Positions 52,901 to 61,466 of a stretch of 64,000 nucleotides of DNA are shown in pieces; position 1 is the stretch's first letter; each line of letters begins with the position of its first letter. Origin of the DNA: Lysinibacillus cavernae. Its GTDB lineage: Bacteria; Bacillota; Bacilli; Bacillales_A; Planococcaceae. Location of the stretch: NCBI RefSeq assembly GCF_009724685.1, contig NZ_WMEF01000003.1:1-64000 (forward strand). Reading direction: 5' to 3'. Both the position numbers and the translations under genes were made by a program. The notes under the pieces are model-generated. The model searched no databases. It was not told the origin of the DNA and was given only the letters and a program-made list of their open reading frames with translations.

Positions 52901-53404
52901 AATGGAACAACAGACGTAAATACATCCTTTAAGGCAAAAAAAGATCGTGGTTATTTTATCCTTGTTAACAGCATGGGCCTTGGTCAAGTATCCGTACAAC
53001 CGTATACGTTAACAATGTTCGATCATAAACGTACAGACGAAGATGTCGATTCCAAACTAGTGAATGGTGTTCCAACGAAACCATCTACCCTTACAAAAAA
53101 AGACGATAAATGGAGCGCAACTCAATATTTAAATGGCGGTATTCCATTTGGCGATAAAGACTATTTTGAATTTAACATTGACCAAAAGCGTGAAGTCATC
53201 TTCTCACTTCAAACAGAGAAGGCGCTAGATGGCGTGATCCGAGTGATGGATGCAAACGGAAAAACCGTCAAAACTTTAGATCTTTATGGAGCTGGAGATA
53301 ATGAAGTTGGTACAGTTGAACTAGATGCAGGTAAATACTATATTGAAGTAAGTGAGTATTATGGCAAAGCGAGTACTCAACCTTATACGCTTGAAATTAA
53401 ATAA
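49910..53404 (+). CDS. Secreted subtilisin-family serine protease with long C-terminal region
   Basis: 1164 aa. Signal peptide residues 1-26 (cleavage after AFA), propeptide about 45-120, S8 catalytic domain about 125-410 with Asp158 (VIDSG), His190 (HGTHVAG), oxyanion Asn282 and Ser348 (GTSMASP). The remaining 750 residues contain several beta-rich modules of the pre-peptidase C-terminal type, each with a DxDYF/Y element (DQDYFTF, DEDYFLF, DVDYYYY, DKDYFEF), and a calcium-loop-like DTNGNKKIDPKE near 975. The start is TTG 49910 with AAGGAG upstream. It stands alone and ends at a terminator. Substrate unknown. Confidence 0.93.
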   Translation: MKSWFKKSVAIVASAALMVPAASAFAEAPQHKAKNVLANSSKQSEKNEEKWMSKDTIIIKHSGLDNNVHKKIGSKVIRSIPSLGYDVVQLNKGVTIEKAVSYYLKQSGITSVSPSYMYHSFNKEVDPKKQEMYHLNLLQMDKALELAGDHDVTVAVIDSGVDFKHPDLKSQILPPYNAAAPANTTYPGDHGTHVAGIIGAAKDNGIGGHGVNPKAKILPIDVFNGKEGANDFIIAQGILYAIEQGADVINMSLGGYGESPLMKEAVQKAIDSGIPIVAAAGNESTDEYSFPASFEGVISVGSTNDRNKLSSYSNYGPSVDIVAPGEEIYSTVHDEKKGSSFVKFSGTSMASPVVAGIASLLKSKYPTLKPHEIEAILEMTAQDLGEKGYDLTYGHGLVDPVKALQFDLNKLPKHYSETKEERIQNAKVLAKNKLNTEQGVFEQQDEKKWYKVDLDANEYAQLTLKGADKYDYAFDLYFYPNNHNGEVEPINVNDVRVGKKEGYLFKADQKGTLLIGVKDHNGSYSLKGKSTYIFTAQTTKDLPLDTLDKSAMESIKKFPYSTADKNYTLLSKDQQQDQDYFTFSVKKPTTLKFDLSGIPGVTASMELYLKDDFNPVPPEEVDQAENAEEDEAYPMQTAYGTAKGEAVSMIIDAVPDQEYVLSVSNESNSEFSMEMFFSGGIEKEETVSESMIPYTLKGEVVTLPSDEDGLPLDEAMLEESFSEEQLPITPNKTKKRNEIDGLMSMLMNPMASGNLENIDPIIKQAIRFEIGKDQKAYFQTEYDEDYFLFKSKEDALYSFDFIKGKNQMPAGTIFEYDEAAKELIPISTLTNDLGILALLLGSAGNENEAKVIPLKKDKTYVVAVVNAGERSAEPYTLKTKKIGDIPADYNPDNHEEAKALKIQPGTTYKDHLIYQDDVDYYYYKQEGNDEVMSLLLSSTPFTNEQLAQLPKELQKDLKFAGSIIEDTNGNKKIDPKEMETEIPFGLSDNILELLLGMNGTTDVNTSFKAKKDRGYFILVNSMGLGQVSVQPYTLTMFDHKRTDEDVDSKLVNGVPTKPSTLTKKDDKWSATQYLNGGIPFGDKDYFEFNIDQKREVIFSLQTEKALDGVIRVMDANGKTVKTLDLYGAGDNEVGTVELDAGKYYIEVSEYYGKASTQPYTLEIK

Positions 53405-53410
53405 GTAAAA

Positions 53411-53450
53411 AAACAATCCCCTAGATGATGAACGATCTAGGGGATTGTTA
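53411..53450. terminator. Terminator of the subtilase gene
   Basis: Perfect 14-bp arms ACAATCCCCTAGAT (53413-53426) and its complement (53435-53448), flanked by A and T tracts, 9 nt after the stop. Confidence 0.88.
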
Positions 53451-53456
53451 TTGCAT

Positions 53457-53487
53457 AAAAAAAGCATCTTCATCTAAGACGAGATGC
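53457..53487 (-). terminator. Terminator of the GNAT gene
   Basis: GCATCT/AGATGC hairpin (53464-53487) followed on the minus strand by seven T, 13 nt after the stop of the acetyltransferase gene. Confidence 0.75.
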
Positions 53488-53500
53488 TAGCAAGTTCCAC

Positions 53501-53941
53501 TTACGTAAAATATTTCACATAATTACAGTATTCATCTTGCTTCATATGCAGCTTTTCATAAAGTTTACGAGCATTCACATTGTCAGCTGCCGTTTGCAGC
53601 GTTACATAGCGAGCACCTTGTTGTTCACAGTATTGAAATACCTTTTCCATCAATGCCTTGCCCACCCCTAGGCCTCTTGCATCTTCTGTAACATAAATAT
53701 CATTTAAAATATAGGCACGTTGTAAGGCTATGGAAGAAAATGTTGGATATAATTGTGTAAATCCAACTGTCTTACCCTCTTCCACCGATATAAAAATGAC
53801 GGACTCTTTCAAGGCTAATCGTAGTTGTAAAAATGCCTTTGCGCTGCTTACATCTGACTCAATCCCATAAAATTGACGATATTCATCAAATAGTTTTGAT
53901 ACGTCTTCTAGTTCATTCATTGTTGCGTGCATTATTTCCAT
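53501..53941 (-). CDS. GNAT-family N-acetyltransferase
   Basis: 146 aa GNAT fold. The acetyl-CoA site is in YILNDIYVTEDARGLGVGKALMEKVFQYCEQQGARYVTLQTAADNVNARKLYEKLHM (about residues 80-137), with the R-G-x-G-x-G/A element GLGVGKAL. It acetylates an unknown amine. It is a single gene converging on the subtilase gene. Confidence 0.88.
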   Translation of the reverse strand: MEIMHATMNELEDVSKLFDEYRQFYGIESDVSSAKAFLQLRLALKESVIFISVEEGKTVGFTQLYPTFSSIALQRAYILNDIYVTEDARGLGVGKALMEKVFQYCEQQGARYVTLQTAADNVNARKLYEKLHMKQDEYCNYVKYFT

Positions 53942-54059
53942 TCTTGTCTCCCCTTGTGTCTACCCATGATTGTCTAACATTATGACTCTAGTTTTTATTA
54001 TATAGGAAATAATGGTATAAAGAAAAGAATACTCCTTAAAACCAAGAAAATACCCACTC

Positions 54060-55148
54060 TTATTCAGCCAAATATTCAGCCACCTTCTTTACAATCTGCT
54101 GCCAGTTTAATTCCTGTCTCGCAAGCGCTTGAAGCTGTACACAAGTATCTGCAAGCAAAGTTTCCTGCTTAGTGACTTGCTGTAACGTCCGACCGATACT
54201 CTCCCAATCATGCGTTGGATGAATAGTTCCAAAACGTTGTTGCTGGGTAATATCGTCAGCGCCATCCACATCGGTTGTCACAATATAGCAGCCATTTTTA
54301 GCAGCTTCTGCAAAAACGTGTGCATAGCATTCGACTAAGGAGGTTAAACAGAAAATTTTAGCTTTCCGATATTCCTCCTCCAACTGCACCTTATCATAGA
54401 TTGGTCCTACGATTGTTACTTGAGCAGAATATGGATGGCCGTTCAGTAACAGCTGAAGCTCCTGCTGAAATGATTCAGACATTGGTCCTACTAGACGAAG
54501 TTCCCAGTCTGGGAGTTGAGCTGCCATAAATGCTTTGACTGTAAGTATGGTTTGCTTTTCTGGAGCATCTAAGCGTCCCACTGTAAGAATTCTATTTTCC
54601 TTCTCATGATACTGTACAGGCTCTGTGTGAAAATGCTCATAAAAGCCATTTGGTATATATTTGATATCCAATTGCGAAAACTCTCGAATTGCTAATTGAA
54701 TAGATGCACATTCAGAAGTTAGGAGATCACATTGTTTCAGTAACTCTAAAAAGTACGGATCGTTTTTTAGTCGATTTAACCAAAATCGATTAACGTCGAG
54801 CTTCATATATATCTTTCCATGAGGATTATATTGCTTATAGGTTTGGAGAATGGATAAATAGGATGGATACGGCCCTATAGCAAAAACAATATCGATGTCC
54901 TTTGCATGTTTAACTAAATAGGCGTTCATATTCGCTACATAATCAATTCCAAATGGTACCCGCTCAAATTTTACCCCAGGAAAAGATTGTTGAAGGAGGT
55001 TTTCATTTATCTCTGTCGTCACTATATTCACTTCATAACCTAAATAGTCCCCTAGTAAAATAGGCACAAGACATAAATCTTTGAAAATATGTGCATCGGA
55101 AAGTTTATAGGATTCCACGCTACAAATAAATGCTATCCTTTTTGACAT
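54060..55148 (-). CDS. Glycosyltransferase, GT4-like
   Basis: 362 aa GT-B type transferase. The C-terminal half has the sugar-nucleotide-binding pattern RILTVGRLDAPEKQTILTVKAFM (about residues 186-208) and the EX7E-type acidic motif in LTSLVECYAHVFAEAAKNGCYIVTTDVDGADDI (about 268-300). It would add a sugar to a surface glycan in the cytoplasm. It is transcribed away from the GT2/capE group, separated by about 255 bp with nothing else visible; both probably serve one polysaccharide. Confidence 0.85.
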   Translation of the reverse strand: MSKRIAFICSVESYKLSDAHIFKDLCLVPILLGDYLGYEVNIVTTEINENLLQQSFPGVKFERVPFGIDYVANMNAYLVKHAKDIDIVFAIGPYPSYLSILQTYKQYNPHGKIYMKLDVNRFWLNRLKNDPYFLELLKQCDLLTSECASIQLAIREFSQLDIKYIPNGFYEHFHTEPVQYHEKENRILTVGRLDAPEKQTILTVKAFMAAQLPDWELRLVGPMSESFQQELQLLLNGHPYSAQVTIVGPIYDKVQLEEEYRKAKIFCLTSLVECYAHVFAEAAKNGCYIVTTDVDGADDITQQQRFGTIHPTHDWESIGRTLQQVTKQETLLADTCVQLQALARQELNWQQIVKKVAEYLAE

Positions 55149-55404
55149 AATATCCCTCTTTCTAAAAAAAGCACTCTAGCTAGTTTATGACCTCGCCTGC
55201 CAAACGTGCATAACTTAGTAAATATTTGTCCCTATATCGACATTTCTCTAGTAAAAATGAGCGTTACCGTTTATACCTACTCTCTCAAAAATTCCTAAAA
55301 CAAGCAATTGCCTACAATAGCACTATGTCCACGCATATTGTATTAAAGAATCTGCTCAGTAAAATAGAAGGACTCTACTAACTAATAAAGAATGGAGGGA
55401 TAAA

Positions 55405-56004
55405 ATGAAGATAAGTTTTTTATCACCTGCGTTTAATAGCGAAGAATGGATCGTAACGATGCTTGACAGTATTCCTAAAGAATATGCCTATGAAATAATC
55501 GTTGTGGATGATGGTTCCACAGACAATACATTAGCCATTTTACAGGACTATCAAAAAAACTGTGCAGCTTTAAAAATTATCATCCATCCAACGAACCTTG
55601 GTGCAAGCGTCGCTTACAATCGCTGTATCGCAGAGGCAACAGGCAATTATATAGCAATTATCGATAGTGATGACCATTATTTGCCTGCTATTCGCAATGT
55701 GCTAGCACAAGTGGATGGTGAGTTTGATATCTATTACTACAACATGATTATAAAAAATGGATATGGATTTATTAAAGATGAATCCAACCGCTACACATTA
55801 CCTGGTCAATTTAAAATCATTCGGAGAAGTCTTATCGGGGATGCTAAGTTTACAATTCGGAAAGATATTGCTGGGGATTGGGATTTTAATTGTGCCCTCA
55901 TGGATAAAAATCCAACTAGTAAATATACAAATGAATTTGCTTACTGGTACAACTATCCAAGAGAAAATTCTGAATGCGATTTACATGAAAGAGGATTGAA
56001 ATAA
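55405..56004 (+). CDS. Short glycosyltransferase, family 2
   Basis: 199 aa GT-A fold. SFLSPAFNSEEWIVTMLDSI, VVDDGSTDNTLAIL (about residues 33-46, first Asp pair) and the DxD-type metal motif AIIDSDDHY (about 89-97) are intact, but the C-terminal helices usual in longer GT2 proteins are absent, so the acceptor region is minimal. ATG 55405 has TGGAGGG upstream. It is the first of three genes with the capE/fnlA-like and reductase genes, 4 nt apart. Confidence 0.85.
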   Translation: MKISFLSPAFNSEEWIVTMLDSIPKEYAYEIIVVDDGSTDNTLAILQDYQKNCAALKIIIHPTNLGASVAYNRCIAEATGNYIAIIDSDDHYLPAIRNVLAQVDGEFDIYYYNMIIKNGYGFIKDESNRYTLPGQFKIIRRSLIGDAKFTIRKDIAGDWDFNCALMDKNPTSKYTNEFAYWYNYPRENSECDLHERGLK

Positions 56005-56008
56005 CATC

Positions 56009-57067
56009 ATGAATCTATCTAAACATGCAGAACATACAATGTTTAAAAATAAAATTTTACTGATTACTGGTGGCACTGGATCGTTTGGCAATGCGGTATT
56101 AAGGCGATTTCTCGATACGGGTATTAAGGAAATTCGTATTTTTTCACGGGATGAGAAAAAGCAAGATGATATGCGAAAGCTCTATCAGCATCCGAAAATA
56201 AAATTTTATGTCGGTGATGTCCGTGATCTTCAAAGTATCCACCAGGCTATGTATAACGTTGACTATGTGTTTCATGCTGCCGCTCTCAAGCAAGTTCCTT
56301 CCTGCGAATTTTTCCCGTTAGAAGCTGTCAAAACAAACATTTTAGGAACAGATCACGTCTTAACTGCTGCCATTCAAGCTGGCGTAAAAAAAATTATATG
56401 TCTCTCGACAGATAAAGCCGCCTATCCTGTCAATGCAATGGGTATATCAAAAGCGATGATGGAAAAAACGTTTATAGCTAAATCCCGAATGGTTGAGCCT
56501 AATCAAACGTTAATTTGTGGCACAAGATACGGCAACGTCATGGCTTCTAGAGGCTCGGTCATTCCTTTATTCATTGAACAAATAAAAGCGGGTAAACCTT
56601 TAACTATTACAGATCCTAAAATGACCCGTTTTATGATGAGCCTTGATGAGGCAGTTGAATTGGTATTATACGCTTTTTCCTATGCACAAAACGGAGATAT
56701 TATGGTGCAAAAATCACCCGCTGCTACAATTGAGGATTTAGCACAAGCATTACTTGAGATTTTTCAGGCGAACAATACGATTCAAATTATTGGAACAAGG
56801 CATGGAGAAAAAATGTATGAAGTATTATGTACAAAGGAAGAGGCGGCTAAAGCAGTTGATTTAGGTAATTTTTATCGAATCCCAGCTGATAATCGGGATT
56901 TAAATTATGGAAAATACCTTGATGAGGGCTCTCCTAAAATTACATTAACGGATGAATATAACTCCAATAATACACGAATGTTAAGCGTGGCTGACATCAA
57001 AGATAAATTATTAAAATTACCTCTTATTCAAGAAGAGCTCCTCCATTGGACTGGAGGAAAACCATGA
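56009..57067 (+). CDS. UDP-N-acetylglucosamine 4,6-dehydratase/5-epimerase (CapE/FnlA-like)
   Basis: 352 aa extended SDR of the polysaccharide biosynthesis CapD/FnlA group. NAD motif LLITGGTGSFGNAVLRRF is near residue 14, IRIFSRDEKKQDDMR near 42, and STDKAAYPVNAMGISKAMMEK near 135-155 is the diagnostic active-site segment (with Lys in GISKAMMEK in place of the classical YxxxK tyrosine). Such enzymes start synthesis of UDP-L-FucNAc-type sugars, or the related pseudaminic acid route. The stop overlaps the next gene as ATGA. Confidence 0.87.
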   Translation: MNLSKHAEHTMFKNKILLITGGTGSFGNAVLRRFLDTGIKEIRIFSRDEKKQDDMRKLYQHPKIKFYVGDVRDLQSIHQAMYNVDYVFHAAALKQVPSCEFFPLEAVKTNILGTDHVLTAAIQAGVKKIICLSTDKAAYPVNAMGISKAMMEKTFIAKSRMVEPNQTLICGTRYGNVMASRGSVIPLFIEQIKAGKPLTITDPKMTRFMMSLDEAVELVLYAFSYAQNGDIMVQKSPAATIEDLAQALLEIFQANNTIQIIGTRHGEKMYEVLCTKEEAAKAVDLGNFYRIPADNRDLNYGKYLDEGSPKITLTDEYNSNNTRMLSVADIKDKLLKLPLIQEELLHWTGGKP

Positions 57068-57921
57068 AATTTTTAGTGCTCGGTGCTACTGGTATGGCAG
57101 GTCATACCATTGCGATCTATTTATGTGAACAAGGGCATGATGTAACAACCTACACTAGAACCACTTTCCCTTATGGAAAAAATATAATTGGAGATATTAC
57201 TGCTATTCATTTTCTAAGGTCGCTTCTACATGACAATGATTTTGATGCCGTCATTAATTGCATTGGTGTTTTAAACAAGGACTGCGAGTCTCATCCTGAA
57301 CCAAGTGTTTTTTTAAATAGTTATTTACCGCACGCTATTGTCTCTCTCTTAGATAATCGACAGACAAAGCTCATTCATCTAAGTACAGACTGCGTATTTT
57401 CAGGAAAAAATGCACCTTACTATGAAACAAGTGTACGGGATGGCGAAACCTTTTATGACCGCACAAAAGGTTTGGGAGAAATTGATAATAACAAACATTT
57501 AACATTTAGGAATTCGATTATTGGCCCTGATCTGAAAAAGAATGGTATCGGTTTATTCAATTGGTTCATGCAACAAAAAAGCCCGATTCACGGCTATACT
57601 AGCGCTTTTTGGACGGGTGTAACAACGCTCACATTAGCAAAAGCCATTGAGCGGGCTACCCTAGAAGGTTTAACAGGGCTCTACCATCTCGTTAACGCTA
57701 CGAATATATCAAAATACGACCTTCTTCAGTTTTGCAATCAACATTTTAACGATAATAAAATAGAGATTTTACCTCATCAGCTTGTTAAAGTAAACAAAAC
57801 ATTAATAAATACAAGAAAGGACTTCTCCTTTGTTGTCCCTAGCTATGAAGAAATGATATTGGAAATGAAAGAGTGGATTTTGCTGCATAAAGATTTATAT
57901 CCTCACTATTTTCATTCTTAA
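57064..57921 (+). CDS. Sugar-nucleotide reductase, RmlD/FnlB-like SDR
   Basis: 285 aa. NAD(P) motif LVLGATGMAGHTIAIYL (about residues 4-20), GDITAIHFL near 46, INCIGVLNKDCESHPEPSVFLNSYLPHAIVSLL near 65 and LIHLSTDCVFSGKNAPYYE near 105 show the dTDP-4-dehydrorhamnose-reductase/FnlB fold; YDRTK supplies the Tyr-Lys pair. ATG 57064 has GGAGG 6 nt upstream. With the preceding gene it would make a reduced 6-deoxy-acetamido sugar. The expected third enzyme (a FnlC-type 2-epimerase) is not in the window. Confidence 0.83.
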   Translation: MKFLVLGATGMAGHTIAIYLCEQGHDVTTYTRTTFPYGKNIIGDITAIHFLRSLLHDNDFDAVINCIGVLNKDCESHPEPSVFLNSYLPHAIVSLLDNRQTKLIHLSTDCVFSGKNAPYYETSVRDGETFYDRTKGLGEIDNNKHLTFRNSIIGPDLKKNGIGLFNWFMQQKSPIHGYTSAFWTGVTTLTLAKAIERATLEGLTGLYHLVNATNISKYDLLQFCNQHFNDNKIEILPHQLVKVNKTLINTRKDFSFVVPSYEEMILEMKEWILLHKDLYPHYFHS

Positions 57922-57940
57922 CTGCTCACAGTTCATGTAC

Positions 57941-57974
57941 ACTCCATTATGAGAATAGTTCTTCATAATGGAGT
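57941..57974. terminator. Bidirectional terminator after the sugar gene group
   Basis: Arms ACTCCATTATGA (57941-57952) and TCATAATGGAGT (57963-57974) between converging genes. Confidence 0.85.
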
Positions 57975-57978
57975 TGTT

Positions 57979-58749
57979 CTATTGAATCGCTATACCCTCA
58001 GGTAATTGACCCTGTGAAATCCAATTCTCTACAAAACGATTGAAAAAAGCAGGGTCAGCTAACGATACACCATGACCAATGTTATTCAATATCACACCGC
58101 TGCTATTTGAATGACTTCGAACAAGTGCTTTTGCAGACTTTTTCATAATACTTTTTTCTTTGTCTCCAACTGTAATTAATATTCTTCCTTGCGCTTTGTG
58201 AAAATCATGGGGGATGGAAAACGTCATATTCTCTCGTAAAATCTGAATCAAGGCATCTACTTTCATCGTAGAACTATCATGATAATAGCGCTCAAAATAA
58301 TCATCATTTACATATAAAGCTTTAGCTTGAAGCTTAGCAAATGTTTTATTTTTCATGAGCGGAAATGTTAACCGAATGAATGGTTGAAGCATTCTTTCCA
58401 TTGTAGGAGAAGGTATAACAAGCGCACTGTTAATAATTGCAAAATCAATTAACCATGGTTTTATACTTAGCATTTGAACAGCAATTTGTGCTCCTAATGA
58501 GAATCCAATAACTATAACAGGCTGTCCATTGGCTTTTTTTTCAATGAGCAGTAAGAGCTCTTTGGCACATTGCTCAATGGAAAAAGGCGATTGTGACATT
58601 AGTTCTGGTACAACACAGTGATAGTTGGAAAAATACTGAACTTGTTGATCCCACATCCATCCTCCAACACCACCCCCATGAATAAACATCATCAAATGAT
58701 TATGGACATCGCCATACTCCTCATAATGCATATACCCACCCACTTTCAT
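57979..58749 (-). CDS. Alpha/beta-fold hydrolase (YqjL-like)
   Basis: 256 aa. HGGG-type oxyanion region MMFIHGGGVGGWMWDQQVQYF (about residues 19-39), nucleophile GFSLGA (about Ser92), and the late His in NIGHGVSLADP give a complete catalytic set. It lies 6 nt after dinB, so it is co-transcribed with it; in B. subtilis the yqjL hydrolase sits in the same region and aids paraquat resistance, which makes it a probable counterpart. Starts at ATG 58749; ATG 58731 (MHYEEYG) is an alternative. Confidence 0.82.
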   Translation of the reverse strand: MKVGGYMHYEEYGDVHNHLMMFIHGGGVGGWMWDQQVQYFSNYHCVVPELMSQSPFSIEQCAKELLLLIEKKANGQPVIVIGFSLGAQIAVQMLSIKPWLIDFAIINSALVIPSPTMERMLQPFIRLTFPLMKNKTFAKLQAKALYVNDDYFERYYHDSSTMKVDALIQILRENMTFSIPHDFHKAQGRILITVGDKEKSIMKKSAKALVRSHSNSSGVILNNIGHGVSLADPAFFNRFVENWISQGQLPEGIAIQ

Positions 58750-58755
58750 GCTATT

Positions 58756-59994
58756 TCAGTCATGGTCGTCTAAAAAATCTTTACTAAAGCTTGTTTGTGA
58801 TTGATAGGATGAACGTTTCCCTAAATCTACACCACGTTTTATAATCCCCTTCCCAAAACGCCCCTCAATTTCATCGACTATTTTGAGAATAGGTTCATCT
58901 TTAATATGCTCTTGAAAATTAAAAATTGAAAGTTGTTGCGAGTAATCCTTGCGATCCACCACATTGGAAACCGTAACACCTAGTAATCTTACAGGAGCCT
59001 CGTCCCAATGCTTATCAAATAAAGCGCAAGCAATGTCATAAATATCCTCAAAGCGATAAAGAACATTGGACATTGTTTTTGAACGTGTATGATTATGCCA
59101 GTCAGCATCACGTATTTGAATGCTTACAGTGGAACCTGCTAGCCGTTTAGCATCGAGTCGCTCTACTACTTTTTTACATAGACTTTCAATCGTTTTATGC
59201 AGAGTGCGAACATCTGTCACATCTTCTGGTAGTGTCGTTGAATTCCCTACGCTTTTTGTATCAAAAATTGACTCCGGATCAACCACTCGATGATCTACCC
59301 CATTAGCTCTTGCTCGAAGGCGCACACCATTCTTTCCTAAAATTTGCTTCATCATAAATTCTTCCGTTTTAGCCAAATCACCAATCGTAAAAAGGCCATG
59401 GTCATTTAATTTTTTAGCCGTACTAGCTCCAATTCCATGCATGTTGACTACTTCAAGGTGCCAAAGCTTTTGTTCGATATCACGTATTCGTAATACAGTA
59501 ATCCCCATAGGTTTCTTCATGTCAGAAGCTGTTTTTGCTAAAAATTTATTCGGTGCAATACCGATGGAGCAAGGTAAATCAAGCTCCGTTAAAATGCGCT
59601 CTTGAATTTCCTGGGCAATACTTAACGCATGTCTTTCCTTGCTAAGCTCTGTTATATCCATATAGCCCTCATCAATCGAAACGGGCTCGACTAAAGGTGT
59701 ATAGCTACGAAGAATGGTGAACATGTCTTTTGATGCTTGTCGATACTTTTGAAAATCTGGAGGCAATAACAATAATTCAGGACATTTGCGCTTCGCTTCA
59801 TGGACTGTCATTGTTGTGTATATGCCAAGCGCTCTTGCTTCATATGAACAGGTTACTAATATGCCACGCCGCTCCTTTGGGTTGCCTGCGATTGCAATAG
59901 GCTTGCCCTTCAAGCTAGGGTCATGTGCCTGCTCCACTGAAGCATAGAAACTGTTCATATCCACATGAAAAATTACGCGCCCTTTATGAGCCAT
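58756..59994 (-). CDS. dinB: DNA polymerase IV (Y-family)
   Basis: 412 aa translesion polymerase. IFHVDMNSFYASVEQ (about residues 8-22) holds the first catalytic Asp; VSIDEGYMDIT (about 103-113) holds the second acidic pair; the helix-hairpin-helix NMHGIGASTAKKLNDHG and the little-finger domain follow, and the C terminus LSIFNF is a beta-clamp-binding type motif (QLSIF near 375). I start at ATG 59994 (MAHKGRVIF) with AGGTG 6 nt upstream. It corresponds to yqjH of B. subtilis by length and neighbourhood. Confidence 0.95.
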   Translation of the reverse strand: MAHKGRVIFHVDMNSFYASVEQAHDPSLKGKPIAIAGNPKERRGILVTCSYEARALGIYTTMTVHEAKRKCPELLLLPPDFQKYRQASKDMFTILRSYTPLVEPVSIDEGYMDITELSKERHALSIAQEIQERILTELDLPCSIGIAPNKFLAKTASDMKKPMGITVLRIRDIEQKLWHLEVVNMHGIGASTAKKLNDHGLFTIGDLAKTEEFMMKQILGKNGVRLRARANGVDHRVVDPESIFDTKSVGNSTTLPEDVTDVRTLHKTIESLCKKVVERLDAKRLAGSTVSIQIRDADWHNHTRSKTMSNVLYRFEDIYDIACALFDKHWDEAPVRLLGVTVSNVVDRKDYSQQLSIFNFQEHIKDEPILKIVDEIEGRFGKGIIKRGVDLGKRSSYQSQTSFSKDFLDDHD

Positions 59995-60042
59995 ATACAT
60001 CACCTCTCTCCTATCTTAGCTTTATTATACGCTTGATAACCA

Positions 60043-61440
60043 TTAGTCAACAAATGTATAATCACCATTACTTTCGAGGATATCTTTTAAAATAATTAAG
60101 GCTTGCTCCAGCTGTGATTCTGGCGCTGTAATGGCTAAACGAACTGCATTCTCAGGCTTTGCATTTCCTACAGCAAAACGTTCCGCTGCATACACCTGTA
60201 CACCGGCTTTTGAGGCAAGTAATTCAAATTGAACACCCGTAAATTTGTCAGGTAATCGTAACCATTTGAAAATACATTCTTCATCCCCTAAAATGTGATA
60301 ATCCCCCAAATACTGATGTACGAGTGCATTTTGCTGCTTAGCATATGCTCGGTGCTTTTCCACTATCGTTTGTGCCACTCCTTCATGAATCAATCTTGCT
60401 GCAAGTTCCAGCATAATAGGAGAGACTGAAATATTGATATTATAGAGAGTTTCCATTATTTTTTTTCGAAGACCTGGTGGTGTTACAAGGAAGGATAATC
60501 GTAACCCAGGTGATAATGTTTTTGACAGGCTAGCGATATAAATTACCTTATCTGGTGCATAGGAAGCAATGGGTGCGAGCGGCTGTTCCTTGAGAAAACT
60601 ATAAATAGCATCCTCAATGACAATTAAATCCTTCTGTCTAGCTACTTCTGCAATCATTTTCCTTGTTTCTACTGACATCGTATGTGTCGTTGGATTATGA
60701 AAATCAGGAATGACGTATAGTCCTTTGATATGTTCATTTTTACATGCATACAATAACCCTTCTCTAGTCATTTCGCCCTGACATTGTTGAATAGCCACAA
60801 GCTGTATTCCTAGCATATTAGCTGCCGTTTTAATGCCTGCATATGTAATTGGATCTGTACCGATTCGATCCCCGGGCTGAAATAATGCTGCGAGTGTTCC
60901 CACAATGGCATTTTGTCCCCCAGCTCCGAGCAAAATTGGCTGATCAGTTTGAAAGTTCACCAATTCGAACAGCTTCATCACGGCTTCATTTTGCCATGCA
61001 TTACACTCAGATCGTCCATATTGAAATAGCTTGCTAAAACTAGGTTCATTCAACATCTTTTTCATAAAACGTGTTATGTCTTCATTGACAAAGTTGTCTG
61101 GTAAAACAGAGCCCATTTCAATGATAGATGTGGAATGGTTAGCAGGTAGTAACATTTTATTGCTGGCCGCATCTGTTGAAACAAATGTGCCACTGCCAAT
61201 CGAGGCATAAATTAATCCCTTTTGTCCACAGAGCTTAAAGGCTCTTGTAATTGTGCTTAAATTCACATCTAAAAAATCAGCTAATTCTCGCTGTGGAGGA
61301 AGTTTCGTCCCGGGTAGAAGCTTTCCATCTTTTATATCTAATTCTAGCTGATGCGCTATGGCTATATACAATGGAGCCGAAATAGTACTGATATCTGGCT
61401 TCCAACTCATTGGATACTCGTCAAATGAATTAATAGGCAT
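60043..61440 (-). CDS. MocR-family regulator (GntR domain fused to aminotransferase fold)
   Basis: 465 aa. Residues about 20-90 are the GntR winged helix (LELDIKDGKLLPGTKLPPQRELADFLDVNLSTITRAFKLCGQ); residues about 115-465 are a PLP type I aminotransferase-like domain with the lysine in IASLSKTLSPGLRLSF (about 315). MocR proteins use PLP or amino compounds as signals. It is divergent from an aminotransferase gene across 129 bp holding three TTGCATACAAT repeats, very probably its binding sites. Confidence 0.9.
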   Translation of the reverse strand: MPINSFDEYPMSWKPDISTISAPLYIAIAHQLELDIKDGKLLPGTKLPPQRELADFLDVNLSTITRAFKLCGQKGLIYASIGSGTFVSTDAASNKMLLPANHSTSIIEMGSVLPDNFVNEDITRFMKKMLNEPSFSKLFQYGRSECNAWQNEAVMKLFELVNFQTDQPILLGAGGQNAIVGTLAALFQPGDRIGTDPITYAGIKTAANMLGIQLVAIQQCQGEMTREGLLYACKNEHIKGLYVIPDFHNPTTHTMSVETRKMIAEVARQKDLIVIEDAIYSFLKEQPLAPIASYAPDKVIYIASLSKTLSPGLRLSFLVTPPGLRKKIMETLYNINISVSPIMLELAARLIHEGVAQTIVEKHRAYAKQQNALVHQYLGDYHILGDEECIFKWLRLPDKFTGVQFELLASKAGVQVYAAERFAVGNAKPENAVRLAITAPESQLEQALIILKDILESNGDYTFVD

Positions 61441-61466
61441 TCACTCAGCCCCTTCTTTCTATGAAT

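Noticed and set aside
54060..57921. Complete capsule or S-layer glycan cluster
   Set aside because: No polymerase, flippase, initiating transferase or 2-epimerase is present in the window.
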